Made by a program: the position numbers and the translations under genes
Source: an uncultured Rikenellaceae bacterium
GTDB lineage: Bacteria > Bacteroidota > Bacteroidia > Bacteroidales > Rikenellaceae
Direction: 5' to 3'
DNA: 64,000 nucleotides
NCBI GenBank assembly: GCA_944321925.1
Contig: CALUND010000017.1
Span: 124,001-188,000, forward strand
The notes under the pieces: generated by a model
Told to the model about the DNA's origin: nothing
Databases searched by the model: none
The model's input: the letters and a program-made list of their open reading frames with translations, nothing else
In this document: piece after piece, positions 26,162 through 33,298 of the stretch
Layout: each line of letters begins with the position of its first letter
Position numbering within the stretch: position 1 is the stretch's first letter

Positions 26162-26509
26162 TTATTCCTCCGTAGTTTTGTGGGCAAGTTTTGCACGACG
26201 CTTTGCAGCGTACTCCTGAGCGTACTTGTCCTGTTTGAATGTAAGGAAACGAATCACGCGCTCGTCGCGGCGATACTGGGTTTCGAGGGTCTCGATGAGA
26301 GATCCTTCTCCGGTGAACTCCAGGAACACGTAGAATCCGGTGGTCTTTTTCTGAATCGGATATTCGAGCTTTTTAAGGCCCCACTCCTCCACATTCACGA
26401 TTTGGCCGCCGTTTTCGGTGATCACACCCTGGAATTTGTCAACCAGCTCCTTCACCTGCAGATCGGAAAGAACCGGAGTGGCAATGAAAACGGTTTCGTA
26501 ACTGTTCAT
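26162..26509 (-). CDS. rpsF: Ribosomal protein bS6
   Basis: A 115-residue small-subunit protein starting [16 protein letters not shown] and containing the family core [27 protein letters not shown]. Its alkaline C-terminal tail ([13 protein letters not shown]) is normal for the family. It is the first gene of the rpsF-rpsR-rplI operon, with a strong promoter at 26548-26578. Unlike in many bacteria, no ssb gene lies between rpsF and rpsR. Confidence 0.98.
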   Translation of the reverse strand: MNSYETVFIATPVLSDLQVKELVDKFQGVITENGGQIVNVEEWGLKKLEYPIQKKTTGFYVFLEFTGEGSLIETLETQYRRDERVIRFLTFKQDKYAQEYAAKRRAKLAHKTTEE

Positions 26510-26547
26510 AATTGTTAAAAAATAGATGGTTTTTGCAAAATGCGGTG

Positions 26548-26578
26548 CAAAGGTAGGAATTATTTTCGATTAGGCAAA
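26548..26578 (-). promoter_or_regulatory. Promoter of the rpsF-rpsR-rplI operon
   Basis: On the minus strand TTTG (26578-26575) and TACCTTTG (26555-26548) are separated by 19 bases, a consensus Bacteroidota promoter about 40 bases before the rpsF start. Confidence 0.85.
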
Positions 26579-26612
26579 CGATTCCACCATGAAAAACTGT
26601 TCGGAAGTCTCT

Positions 26613-27188
26613 TTACAACAGACGATCGATCTCTGCGCAGAGACGGTCGAATACCTCTTCTTCGGTACCGACTCCGTTGACGGCCGCATATTTGTCACGA
26701 GCCTGATAGAAATCGGCCACCACAGCCGTCTGGGCGTTGTAAACGGCGATGCGGTTTCGGATCACATCTTCGCTGGCGTCGTCTGCCCGGCCGCTCTCCT
26801 TGCCCCGCAACAAAATACGGCGAACCAGCTCCTCTTCGGGAACGGAAAGTTCCAGCATCGTATCGACCTTCAATCCATTCTGTTCGAGGATCTGCTCGAA
26901 TGCTTCGGCCTGCGGCGTGGTACGGGGAAAACCGTCGAAAATGTTGCCGGCCGCATCCCGATGGCTCTTGACATATTCGGCGATCATGCCGATCACCAAA
27001 GCGTCGGGAGCCAACTCCCCGCGGGAGATATAATCCTGTACCTGAAGCCCCAGCGGAGTTTTGCGACGGATTTCATCGCGGATCACCTCTCCGGTGGAGA
27101 TGTGATTGATGTTGTATTTTTGGGAGAGTCGGGCGGCTTGCGTCCCCTTGCCGGCGCCCGGAGCGCCGAAAAGCACGATATTGATCAT
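26613..27188 (-). CDS. adk: Adenylate kinase (short form)
   Basis: Interconverts ATP, ADP and AMP. The 191-residue protein has the P-loop FGAPGAGKGTQAARL (residues 7-21), the AMP-binding HISTGEVIRDEIRR, the FDGFPRT motif near residue 86, and a short LID region (LRGKESGRADDASEDVIRNR) without the zinc cysteines of the long form. A consensus promoter precedes it (27232-27262), overlapping that of thiL on the other strand. Confidence 0.98.
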   Translation of the reverse strand: MINIVLFGAPGAGKGTQAARLSQKYNINHISTGEVIRDEIRRKTPLGLQVQDYISRGELAPDALVIGMIAEYVKSHRDAAGNIFDGFPRTTPQAEAFEQILEQNGLKVDTMLELSVPEEELVRRILLRGKESGRADDASEDVIRNRIAVYNAQTAVVADFYQARDKYAAVNGVGTEEEVFDRLCAEIDRLL

Positions 27189-27231
27189 ATGCGTTACCTG
27201 TGATTGAACAATAGCTTATTTTTTGAACCGT

Positions 27232-27262
27232 CAAAATTAGGGATTTATTTCCGGCTCACAAA
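27232..27262 (-). promoter_or_regulatory. Promoter of adk
   Basis: On the minus strand TTTG (27262-27259) and TAATTTTG (27239-27232) with a 19-base spacer. It shares 15 bases with the divergent thiL promoter. Confidence 0.8.
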
Positions 27263-27279
27263 AAGAAGTCGTACATTTG
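27248..27279 (+). promoter_or_regulatory. Promoter of thiL
   Basis: TACATTTG at 27272-27279 with TTTC at 27248-27251 as a near-consensus -33 box (20-base spacer). Transcription should start near 27286, about 20 bases before the ATG. Confidence 0.65.
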
Positions 27280-27306
27280 TAAAAAATTCAACGACATCTC
27301 GAGAAT

Positions 27307-28341
27307 ATGGAAAAAAAGCGCACGGAGATCGCCTCTCTCGGCGAATTCGGTCTCATCGACCGACTGACCGGAGGGTTCACAGTCCACAACCCGACCACGG
27401 TGAAGGGTCCGGGCGACGATGCCGCCGTCATCCGCATCGAAGGGGCCTCGGAGCTCACACTGCTCACCTCCGACCTGCTGCTGGAAGGAGTCGACTTCGA
27501 CCTGAGCTACTTCCCGCTCAAACACCTGGGTTACAAAACGGTGGTCGTCGGATGCAACGACATCCTCGCCATGAACGGTCTGCCCCGCCAGCTGACCCTT
27601 TCGCTCGGCATATCGGCAAAAATCTCCGTCGAGCAGCTCGATGAGCTCTACGAAGGAGTACGCACGGCCTGCGAAGAGTTGGGCGTGGACCTGGCGGGCG
27701 GCGACACGACCGCATCCGTCACCGGACTCGCCATCGGCATCACGGTACTGGGAAGCGTGGCACCCGATCGCATCGTCTACCGCAGCGGCGCCAAACCCAA
27801 CGACCTCATCTGCATTACGAACGACCTCGGAGCCGCCTACATGGGTCTCCACCTGCTCGAACGGGAGAAACGGGTTCTGCACGACACGGCAAACCCGCAA
27901 CCGAAATTCGAAGGATACGAATACCTGTTGCAACGCCAGTTGCGTCCGCGCGCACCGATCGATGTCATCCGTTCGCTGGCCGAGGAGAAGATTCTCCCCA
28001 CCTCCATGATCGACATTTCGGACGGACTGGCCTCCGACCTGCTGCAGCTCTGCAAAAGTTCCGGATGCGGAGCCCGCATCTACCTCGACCGGCTGCCCAT
28101 AGCCAAGGAGACCTATGCGATGGCCGAAGAGCTGCATGCCGATCCGGTGGTGGCCGCCCTCAACGGAGGCGACGACAACGAACTGCTCTTCACCGTACCG
28201 CTGGAAGATCAGGAACGGATCATGCGGATGGGCGGAGCGGAGGTTATCGGCCACATCACCGAGGCGGGAACCGGCGCAGCGCTGGTCACTCCCGACGGAA
28301 GCACCATTCCGCTCAAGGCGCAGGGATTCCACGGGAACTGA
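27307..28341 (+). CDS. thiL: Thiamine-monophosphate kinase
   Basis: ThiL makes thiamine diphosphate, the active cofactor, from the monophosphate. The 344-residue protein belongs to the PurM-like superfamily: GPGDDAAVI near residue 38 (metal/ATP), LLTSDLLLEGVDFDL with the Asp, GCNDILAMNG, DLAGGDTTAS, and the late MIDISDGLASDLL. The length is typical of Bacteroidota ThiL. No thi biosynthesis genes or TPP riboswitch lie nearby. A short tandem duplication follows its stop. Confidence 0.95.
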   Translation: MEKKRTEIASLGEFGLIDRLTGGFTVHNPTTVKGPGDDAAVIRIEGASELTLLTSDLLLEGVDFDLSYFPLKHLGYKTVVVGCNDILAMNGLPRQLTLSLGISAKISVEQLDELYEGVRTACEELGVDLAGGDTTASVTGLAIGITVLGSVAPDRIVYRSGAKPNDLICITNDLGAAYMGLHLLEREKRVLHDTANPQPKFEGYEYLLQRQLRPRAPIDVIRSLAEEKILPTSMIDISDGLASDLLQLCKSSGCGARIYLDRLPIAKETYAMAEELHADPVVAALNGGDDNELLFTVPLEDQERIMRMGGAEVIGHITEAGTGAALVTPDGSTIPLKAQGFHGN

Positions 28342-28342
28342 T

Positions 28343-28378
28343 CCCGAACGCTCTCTTTTTCCCGAACGCTCTCTTTTT
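28343..28378 (+). repeat. Perfect 18-base tandem duplication after thiL
   Basis: CCCGAACGCTCTCTTTTT occurs twice head-to-tail (28343-28360 and 28361-28378), beginning one base after the thiL stop. A short hairpin (CGGGA at 28332-28336 with TCCCG at 28342-28346) precedes the first T-run, so each copy carries a T-tract that could act in termination. Confidence 0.85.
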
Positions 28379-28432
28379 CCAGATGGTATAAAGTTTGTTC
28401 GGCAACAAGGCGTGTAAATCGATCCGCGCCTC

Positions 28433-29548
28433 ATGTTGTCGTCCCATGCCCGATACCACCTCGACCTCGTCTTCGCCAACCTGCTGTTCGGGGTGAACTT
28501 TTCCTACTACGTATCGCTCATCCGACACTACCTCGACTTCCAGACGATCTTCATGCTGCAGATCGTGGTTTCGGCGTTTTTTTTCATTCCGTTCGCCCTC
28601 TTCTCCCGCCAGAGTTACCGGCTCGATCTCCGTGATTTCGGGGCCATTCTTCTCGTTACGCTGCTGATCGTCTACGGCTGGATGTACATGCTGCTCTGGG
28701 GAGCCAAATACACCTCCCCGATCGACGCATCCACGATCGCCACGCTGGGGCCGGCCTTCACCCTGCTTGCCACCCACATTCTCAACCGGGAACGCATCAC
28801 CTTCTTCCGCACGGCCGGATTCCTGCTGGCACTTTGCGGCGCGGGCATTCTGCTGTTCGATCACGGCCGTACGTTCATTCAGGGCAGCGAAGGCTACGGC
28901 AACGCACTGGTATTGATTGCCGTCATCTGCATAGCCGTCAACACGGTCATCATCAGTCCCGTACTCCGGCGGCGCGGGACCTTGGTCGTCATGGGATGGT
29001 ACTACATCATCGGACTGGCCATTACCGCCCCCTTTTTCTGGAAATACGCCCGCAACACCGCCTATGCCGAATTGCCGTTCGGAGCGGTCATGGAATTACT
29101 CTACATCCTGCTGTTGGGAACGGTCCTTCCCTCCTACCTGCTCTATAAAGGGACAGAGAAACTGACCGCAGTCCACACGGCGCTCTACCGCTATATCCAA
29201 CCGGTCATAACGACCGTTGTGGCCGTATGGCGGGGACAGGAGCGGATCGACAAGGAAAACATCATCGCCGCCAGCCTGATTTTCCTGGGGATCGTGATGG
29301 TCGTCATGGGTTACGAGGTGGTGTTGCAACAGGTCAAACGCCTGCTGAAACGACCTGTAGCGACAGACTCTCCAACGGGAAGCGACCCGGAACCCGCCAC
29401 TCCCTTCGCCACCACGCTGCAAAACGAAAAGGGAAATTCCCCAACAGGCTCTTATCCGACACAAAACCGGTCATCGGACAACGACACCTCCGACAACGCG
29501 ACAAATGACACATCGTCCGTACAAAAAAATCCGGCCGAACGATCATAG
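28433..29548 (+). CDS. EamA-family (DMT) transporter
   Basis: A 371-residue inner-membrane protein with about ten membrane segments arranged as two EamA repeats (about residues 10-145 and 155-300). Typical motifs include SPIDASTIATLGPAFTLLATHIL and LSYLL-like ends of each repeat (LGTVLPSYLLYKGTEKLTAVHTALYRYIQPV). The last 65 residues are hydrophilic and rich in Ser, Thr, Asn and Pro, unusual for the family and probably disordered. The substrate is unknown. It starts 91 bases after thiL and may share its transcript. Confidence 0.9.
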   Translation: MLSSHARYHLDLVFANLLFGVNFSYYVSLIRHYLDFQTIFMLQIVVSAFFFIPFALFSRQSYRLDLRDFGAILLVTLLIVYGWMYMLLWGAKYTSPIDASTIATLGPAFTLLATHILNRERITFFRTAGFLLALCGAGILLFDHGRTFIQGSEGYGNALVLIAVICIAVNTVIISPVLRRRGTLVVMGWYYIIGLAITAPFFWKYARNTAYAELPFGAVMELLYILLLGTVLPSYLLYKGTEKLTAVHTALYRYIQPVITTVVAVWRGQERIDKENIIAASLIFLGIVMVVMGYEVVLQQVKRLLKRPVATDSPTGSDPEPATPFATTLQNEKGNSPTGSYPTQNRSSDNDTSDNATNDTSSVQKNPAERS

Positions 29549-29623
29549 ATCGATCGGCGATCGGACAGAAAATCCAGACTGCAAAACGAGGCGATCCGGA
29601 GCATCGACGCCGAAGAAGAAAGA

Positions 29624-30028
29624 CTATCGCTCGAACGCCTGACGCCAGACAAGGGGAATCTCCACGGAAAGCTGTTTCTCGAAATCGAACGCCACCATCA
29701 CCGAACGGCTTTCGGAACGGATATCCTCACCCTGTTCCGTTCGGCACACGAGTCGTTGCAAAAGGGTGAGGCTTTTGTTACCGATCTTCTCGACCGTCGT
29801 CGAGACGACCAGATCGTCCTCATAACGGATCTGCCCCAGGTAATCGGTATGGGTCGAGGCTGTCACCAGGCGCAACTGTCCGGAGACGACATCGTGACCG
29901 AGCAGCGATTGGAAATAGTCGCCTTTGCCCAGATCAAAGTATTGCTGCTGATGGACGTTGTTGACGTGGTGAAAGATATCGATATCGTCGAATCGTTTCT
30001 GTATCGGAGTAATTACCGTGCGTCCCAT
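29624..30028 (-). CDS. Acyl-CoA thioesterase (4HBT hotdog family)
   Basis: A 134-residue hotdog-fold protein similar to YbgC/FadM. The family start is seen as ITPIQKRFDDIDIFHHVNNVHQQQYFD, with the conserved Asp/His region and Asn that place the substrate thioester. No signal peptide. It begins 3 bases after tsaC and is probably translated from the same message. The acyl substrate cannot be told. Confidence 0.88.
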   Translation of the reverse strand: MGRTVITPIQKRFDDIDIFHHVNNVHQQQYFDLGKGDYFQSLLGHDVVSGQLRLVTASTHTDYLGQIRYEDDLVVSTTVEKIGNKSLTLLQRLVCRTEQGEDIRSESRSVMVAFDFEKQLSVEIPLVWRQAFER

Positions 30029-30031
30029 AGC

Positions 30032-30598
30032 CTATTCCCGAATGATTTTCACCTCTCCGCCCTCGCCGAGCCGAATGATCGACGATGGCCGGTGCGTGGA
30101 TGCGGCCCCCTCGCACGACGGATCGACAACAAAATCCACACCGTTCCGGATCGCTTCGACAATCTCCGGATAGTACAGAGGCGCCGGCTCGCCCGTGATG
30201 TTGGCCGAGGTGGAGACCAACGGTCGTCCGAAAGCGCGCAACAACCGATGACAAAATTCATCCTTCGGCACCCGAATACCGATCGTACCCTCCTCCGGGA
30301 TCAGATTCGGGGCAATTCCGCATCCGCCCGGCAGAATCAGCGTCAAAGGCTTGTCGGCCATCTCGAAAAGTTCCCAGGTCACCGCAGGCACCTTGCCCAC
30401 GTAACGCACCACGTCGTCGATCGAAGCGACCAGCACGGTCATGCTTTTCTTGTTTTCCGATCGTTTGAGGCGGTAGACCTTTTCGACCGCCTCGGCATTC
30501 GTCGCGTCGCACCCTACCCCCCAGACCGTATCGGTCGGATAGAGGATGAGTCCGCCGCCGCGGAGCGTTTCAACCGCCTTACGTATCTCGTCGTTCAT
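30032..30598 (-). CDS. tsaC: L-threonylcarbamoyladenylate synthase (Sua5/YrdC/YwlC)
   Basis: Makes threonylcarbamoyl-AMP for the t6A modification of tRNAs reading ANN codons. The 188-residue protein has GGLILYPTDTVWGVGCDA at residues 14-31, KRSENKKSMTVLV near 45-57 and the RPLVSTSANITGEPAP block near 125-140, covering the binding sites of ATP, threonine and bicarbonate. It lacks the C-terminal Sua5 domain, so it is the short TsaC/YrdC form. Divergent from the YebC gene, with a -7 box at 30619-30626. Confidence 0.94.
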   Translation of the reverse strand: MNDEIRKAVETLRGGGLILYPTDTVWGVGCDATNAEAVEKVYRLKRSENKKSMTVLVASIDDVVRYVGKVPAVTWELFEMADKPLTLILPGGCGIAPNLIPEEGTIGIRVPKDEFCHRLLRAFGRPLVSTSANITGEPAPLYYPEIVEAIRNGVDFVVDPSCEGAASTHRPSSIIRLGEGGEVKIIRE

Positions 30599-30618
30599 AT
30601 TTTTCCGTTTAAGTTAGG

Positions 30619-30626
30619 CAAAGTTA
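30619..30626 (-). promoter_or_regulatory. -7 element of tsaC
   Basis: The minus strand reads TAACTTTG, 20 bases before the tsaC ATG. It is only 12 bases from the divergent -7 box at 30639-30646. Confidence 0.55.
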
Positions 30627-30638
30627 GAAATTCTTTGT

Positions 30639-30646
30639 TAATTTTG
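30639..30646 (+). promoter_or_regulatory. -7 element of the YebC-family gene
   Basis: TAATTTTG fits TAnnTTTG, with TTAG at 30614-30617 as a possible -33 box 21 bases upstream. Confidence 0.6.
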
Positions 30647-30696
30647 CGCGACGATTTTACTCCCGAATACCTACTTTAATAACCAATCACAGACTC

Positions 30697-31422
30697 ATGG
30701 GAAGAGCATTCGAATACCGCAAAGCACGCAAATTCAAACGCTGGGGCAACATGGCCCGGACATTCACCAAGATCGGCAAAGAGATCGAGATTGCCGTCAA
30801 AGCGGGAGGTCCCGATCCCAGCGGCAACACCCGTCTGCGCGTGCTGATTCAGAACGCCAAGGCTGAAAACATGCCCAAGGAGAACGTCGAGCGCGCCATC
30901 AAACGGGCCATTTCGAAAGATACGGCCGACTACAAAGAGATGATCTACGAGGGTTACGGCCCCCACGGCATCGCTTTCCTGGTGGAGACCGCCACAGACA
31001 ATACCACCCGCACGGTGGCCAACGTACGTAACTGTTTCAACAAAAGCGGCGGATCGCTCGGCACGAGCGGCAGCGTGGCATTCCTGTTCGACCACAAATG
31101 CACCTTCAAGTTCGCCAACACGAAGAATGCCGATCCCGACGAACTGGAGTTGGAGATGATCGACCTCGGAGTAGACGAACTCTATGTCGATGAAGAGGGC
31201 AACATCACGGTCTACGCCCCCTTCGACGCTTACGGAGCCGTTCAGAAATTTCTGGAAGACAACGGATTCGAGATCATCAGCGGCGAATTCGTCCGAATTC
31301 CGACCGACACCAAAGAGCTGTCGGCCGAAGAGCGCGAATCGGTCGAGAAGCTGATCGAACGACTCGAAGAGGACGACGACGTAACCAACGTCTACCACAC
31401 GATGAAAGAGGAAGAGGAATAA
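30697..31422 (+). CDS. YebC/PmpR family protein
   Basis: A 241-residue protein of the YebC/TACO1 family. It starts MGRAFEYRKARKFKRWGNMARTFTKIGKEIEIAVKAGGPDPSGNTRLR, the family's N-terminal signature, and has the KENVERAIKRA and YEGYGPHGIAFLVE blocks. The family has been described as a transcription regulator and, more recently, as a factor that helps ribosomes through difficult sequences such as proline runs. All three domains appear intact. It is a single-gene unit ended by the hairpin at 31451-31491. Confidence 0.96.
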   Translation: MGRAFEYRKARKFKRWGNMARTFTKIGKEIEIAVKAGGPDPSGNTRLRVLIQNAKAENMPKENVERAIKRAISKDTADYKEMIYEGYGPHGIAFLVETATDNTTRTVANVRNCFNKSGGSLGTSGSVAFLFDHKCTFKFANTKNADPDELELEMIDLGVDELYVDEEGNITVYAPFDAYGAVQKFLEDNGFEIISGEFVRIPTDTKELSAEERESVEKLIERLEEDDDVTNVYHTMKEEEE

Positions 31423-31450
31423 TACTACTCCCTGCACACATTACACAAAA

Positions 31451-31491
31451 AAACAGCGAACCGGACAACTTCATTGCCCGGTTCGCTGTTT
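31451..31491 (+). terminator. Terminator of the YebC-family gene
   Basis: AAACAGCGAACCGG at 31451-31464 pairs perfectly with CCGGTTCGCTGTTT at 31478-31491 (14 bp). It is flanked by A's upstream and a short T-run downstream. Confidence 0.85.
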
Positions 31492-31496
31492 ATGTA

Positions 31497-31534
31497 GGGA
31501 GACACCCACACGAAGGGGAGACACCCACACGAAG
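31497..31534 (+). repeat. Perfect 19-base tandem duplication
   Basis: GGGAGACACCCACACGAAG occurs at 31497-31515 and 31516-31534 with no spacer, just after the terminator hairpin. Confidence 0.9.
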
Positions 31535-31754
31535 TCGACCCGATGAAGGCACAGGAGAGATCGTTTCCGCGCCGGTGATCGATCCATCCACCGATCACCG
31601 CACGACACGATCTCGGATAAGCCTCCAACACAAATTAGCGCTCACCCCACCGGACAATCCCGCCGGCAATCTACTTTCAGTCTCTCAGACAACGGTCCGA
31701 TCCGGGAAAACAGAGCCAAGCGAAGAGACGATCATGCAGACGGTCGACAAAGAA
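31535..31754. other. Remaining gene-free part of the YebC to histone-like gap
   Basis: The whole gap spans about 380 bases (31423-31805). Apart from the two terminators and the tandem duplication I see no coding frame, tRNA or recognisable RNA in it. Confidence 0.5.
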
Positions 31755-31781
31755 CAAGGCGTCCCAAATTGGGACGCCTTG
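31745..31781 (-). terminator. Terminator of the histone-H1-like gene
   Basis: CAAGGCGTCCC at 31755-31765 pairs with GGGACGCCTTG at 31771-31781 around AAATT. The minus strand continues TTCTTTGTC, a moderate T-tract. Confidence 0.75.
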
Positions 31782-31805
31782 CATGCTAAAACAAATTTAC
31801 CGAAA

Positions 31806-31979
31806 TTATTTGGAGGCAGCAACCGACTCTTTACGGAAGTCCTTCAAAAGTTTGGAAAGTTCCAGAGCGGCCTTGCGAGCGCGCGTACCGGCAGCTTTAT
31901 TGCCTTTGGTCAGCTGAAGCTCTGCATTGGTCTGGAATGCGGCGATTTGTTCGTTAATTTTGGCTACTAATTCTTTCAT
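31806..31979 (-). CDS. Histone H1-like (Hc1 family) small basic protein
   Basis: A 57-residue Lys/Ala-rich protein (MKELVAKINEQIAAFQTN to KESVAASK). It resembles the short histone-H1/Hc1-like proteins of Bacteroidota, which are helical DNA-associated proteins. Pairs of basic residues are spaced along a predicted helix (TKGNKAAGTRARKAALELSKLLKDFRK). I chose the ATG at 31979, since the upstream in-frame Met would lie over the promoter. It has its own consensus promoter and terminator, suggesting strong monocistronic expression. Function in chromosome compaction is family-based inference. Confidence 0.85.
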   Translation of the reverse strand: MKELVAKINEQIAAFQTNAELQLTKGNKAAGTRARKAALELSKLLKDFRKESVAASK

Positions 31980-32009
31980 AATCTTACAGATTTTGGATTG
32001 TAACTGATG

Positions 32010-32039
32010 CAAAGATAGATAAAATTTCTTTTTTCCAAA
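32010..32039 (-). promoter_or_regulatory. Promoter of the histone-H1-like gene
   Basis: On the minus strand TTTG (32039-32036) and TATCTTTG (32017-32010) with an 18-base spacer. Confidence 0.8.
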
Positions 32040-32133
32040 TTTTTCATCTATTTATTTTCCGGTCCTTTGCGACTTTTTAAAACACAGGCGTGGTATATTT
32101 TTTGCCCATCTCTTCCCCGTAAAAACGAGAGGT

Positions 32134-33294
32134 ATGAGAGTCAAATTCTTAGCCACATTACTTCTGAGCGTCATCCTTGCGGGAGGATGCAAAAAGAGAC
32201 AATCCACACCCCGCCCCACCGTTCCACACATCCCGGTCTTCACGATCCGAACCGATTCCCTGGCCACCCCGATGGAATTCGTGGGAGAGATGAACAGCAA
32301 CAGCGACGTGATCATCCAACCGCGCATCACGGGTTATCTGCTCTCCGCCCATTTTAAAAGCGGTATGCCGGTGCACAAAGGGCAACTGCTCTACCGGATC
32401 GACCCGGCACAACTTCAAACCCAAGAGGCGGCCGCCCGTTCGCAACTTTCCTCTGCACAGGCGCAACTGATCGAAGCCCAGAACAACTACGAGCGAGCCG
32501 TACCGCTCGCCCGCATCAACGCCGTAAGCCGTTCGGCCCTCGACCAATACAAAGCGCAATACGAATCGGCCCGCGCAGCCGTACGTTCCGCCGAAGCCAG
32601 TCTGCACGATGCCTCCCTGAACGTAGGCTACGCCACGATCTATTCGCCCATCGACGGAATCATCGGTGCTACCGATCCTTCGGTGGGAGACCTGGTGGGC
32701 GTCGGGACCCAATACACCACCCTGACCACCATCTCCAACACCGACTCCGTCTCGGTCACTCTTTCGATTCCGGTCTCCGAATATTTGCGCCTGCGCGACA
32801 GCACGAAGCTCGACGAACCGTCCTATGTCAACCGGAATCTGCTCTCCAACATCCGGCTGTGGCTCTCCGACGGCTCACTCTATCCCTACCCCGGAGTCTA
32901 CAGCTACACCCGCCGAGCGACCGGCGACCGCATGGGAACGATCGAGCTGGTCGTGAAATTTCCCAACCCGGAACAGGTGCTCAAACCGGGCGAATACGCA
33001 CGGGTAACGACCGACGCCGGCAAAATCCGACCGCGCACCGTCGTACCCCAGATCTGCGTCAGCCAGGATCAGGGGATCAACTCACTCTGGGTCATCCGAC
33101 CCGACAGCACGGCGGAATATCGTCGCGTGGAGTTGGGAAAGACCTACGGGAGCTACTGGATCATCAACCAGGGAGTTGAGATCGGAGAGTGGGTTGCGGA
33201 ATCGGGACTCCAAAAGATGCGAAACGGAATGAAAGTCATCCCCGTGGCCTCCGCCTCGGAAACGGATCGACCAACCAAACCAGCGGAGAGATAG
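32134..33294 (+). CDS. RND efflux periplasmic adaptor, second system (lipoprotein)
   Basis: A 386-residue AcrA-type adaptor with a clear lipobox (LAGGC, Cys19). It contains the barrel-sandwich segment FVGEMNSNSDVIIQPRITGYLLSAHFKSGMPVHKGQLLYRID, a coiled-coil hairpin at about residues 100-150, and TIYSPIDGIIGATDPSVGDLVG. It differs clearly from the first adaptor at 18363, so the two operons are not a recent duplication. Promoter is unclear; a TATATTTTTTG stretch at 32094-32104 has one base too many between TA and TTTG. Confidence 0.95.
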   Translation: MRVKFLATLLLSVILAGGCKKRQSTPRPTVPHIPVFTIRTDSLATPMEFVGEMNSNSDVIIQPRITGYLLSAHFKSGMPVHKGQLLYRIDPAQLQTQEAAARSQLSSAQAQLIEAQNNYERAVPLARINAVSRSALDQYKAQYESARAAVRSAEASLHDASLNVGYATIYSPIDGIIGATDPSVGDLVGVGTQYTTLTTISNTDSVSVTLSIPVSEYLRLRDSTKLDEPSYVNRNLLSNIRLWLSDGSLYPYPGVYSYTRRATGDRMGTIELVVKFPNPEQVLKPGEYARVTTDAGKIRPRTVVPQICVSQDQGINSLWVIRPDSTAEYRRVELGKTYGSYWIINQGVEIGEWVAESGLQKMRNGMKVIPVASASETDRPTKPAER

Positions 33295-33298
33295 CGCC

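Noticed and set aside
27190..27306. TPP riboswitch upstream of thiL
   Set aside because: The leader after the predicted start is only about 20 bases, too short for a riboswitch, and no TPP aptamer motif was seen.
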